Shown here one piece after another: positions 22,894 to 23,100 of a DNA stretch of 23,100 nucleotides. The position numbers and the translations under genes were made by a program. Each line of letters starts with the position of its first letter. The stretch's first letter is position 1. The stretch is from the NCBI GenBank assembly GCA_049116495.1, contig JAGDYV010000071.1:1-23100 (forward strand). The letters run 5' to 3'. Origin of the DNA: CAJQQK01 sp049116495. Its GTDB lineage: Bacteria; Pseudomonadota; Alphaproteobacteria; Rhizobiales; Hyphomicrobiaceae. The notes beneath the pieces are model-generated. The model searched no databases. It was not told where the DNA came from and saw nothing but the letters and a program-made list of their open reading frames with translations.

Positions 22894-23100
22894 ATGACCA
22901 AAGCCCCTAAGACGAAGACCTTGGCCAAGAAGAAGACCGCCGCCAAATCGGCGACGCCGAAGAAGAAAGCGGCACCGAAGAAGGCCGCGACGGCCCAAAA
23001 GGCAGCGACCGAGAAGAAGGCCGCCCCAGCCAAGAAACCGGCCTCCGCGACGCCGGCACGCAAAGGCAACGAGGTGCTCTACTGGCTGTTCAAATCCGAG
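22894..23100 (+). CDS. EVE-domain protein with histone H1-like N-terminal tail (partial)
   Basis: ATG 22894 opens a frame that runs off the window after 69 codons. Residues 1-57 are almost entirely Lys, Ala, Thr and Pro (repeats such as KKAAPKKAATAQKA), like the C-terminal tails of histone H1 or bacterial H1-like DNA-binding proteins. At residue 60 the sequence changes to EVLYWLFKSE, the conserved first strand (YWL-x-KSE) of the EVE/PUA-like domain, which reads modified bases in nucleic acids. An EVE gene after gpsA is familiar in Hyphomicrobiales. The tail probably gives non-specific DNA or RNA binding (inference). No strong ribosome-binding site is visible, and a start inside the tail cannot be excluded. 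Confidence 0.78.
   Translation, partial: MTKAPKTKTLAKKKTAAKSATPKKKAAPKKAATAQKAATEKKAAPAKKPASATPARKGNEVLYWLFKSE

Noticed and set aside
22620..23069. 149-codon minus-strand hydrophobic frame at the window end
   Set aside because: Its Phe/Ala/Val runs are simply the reverse complement of the Lys/Ala codons of the H1-like tail.

Overview
The window reads as a chromosomal segment of an alphaproteobacterium, most likely of the order Hyphomicrobiales (Rhizobiales). The evidence is gene content and order: cobS with a J-domain gene and bolA; aroK-aroB; a short membrane-protein ORF near xerD-accA; and hemY/mic60/hemD/hemC facing tsaD-gpsA-EVE. Most of the sequence looks GC-rich (hand-counted 60-base blocks run from about 52 to 68 %), with codon use to match. 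I see no rRNA, CRISPR array, insertion sequence or phage gene. There is one tRNA gene, tRNA-Thr(CGT).

Layout. 1-951 (minus): the start of cobS (aerobic cobaltochelatase) and a J-domain protein. 1116-2766 (plus): bolA and a CNNM/CBS/CorC-type membrane protein. 2884-5255 (minus): a DUF6481-like charged coiled-coil protein, then aroK and aroB, which are translationally close. 5509-7609 (plus): a 47-residue membrane miniprotein and a 650-residue exported, proline-rich, helical protein of unknown function. 7809-10222 (minus): a two-gene operon with stop and start overlapping by one base. It encodes a surface lipoprotein with a TbpB-like C-terminus and a Slam-type (DUF560) outer-membrane protein. 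10662-13091 (plus): a minimal PilZ protein, xerD and accA. 13112-14218 (minus): an unrecognised multi-pass membrane protein. 14436-14511 (minus): tRNA-Thr. 14605-20543 (minus): hemC, hemD, an alphaproteobacterial Mic60 (mitofilin) and a HemY-like TPR protein. 20652-23100 (plus): tsaD, gpsA and the start of an EVE-domain protein with a histone H1-like Lys/Ala tail.

How the genes fit together. hemC and hemD are consecutive steps of tetrapyrrole synthesis. The Mic60 and HemY proteins beside them are inner-membrane proteins linked to membrane architecture and haem metabolism. aroK/aroB (shikimate pathway), accA (fatty-acid synthesis), gpsA (phospholipid synthesis), tsaD (tRNA t6A modification) and xerD (chromosome dimer resolution) are housekeeping genes.

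The most distinctive accessory element is the Slam plus lipoprotein pair. It sits between two blocks that look conserved and looks like a self-contained surface-display module whose ligand is unknown. Other points worth a second look are the H1-like tail on the EVE protein, a local drop in GC across the 3' half of hemD and its downstream flank, the unknown exported protein near aroK, and a possible decayed ORF beside the PilZ gene.
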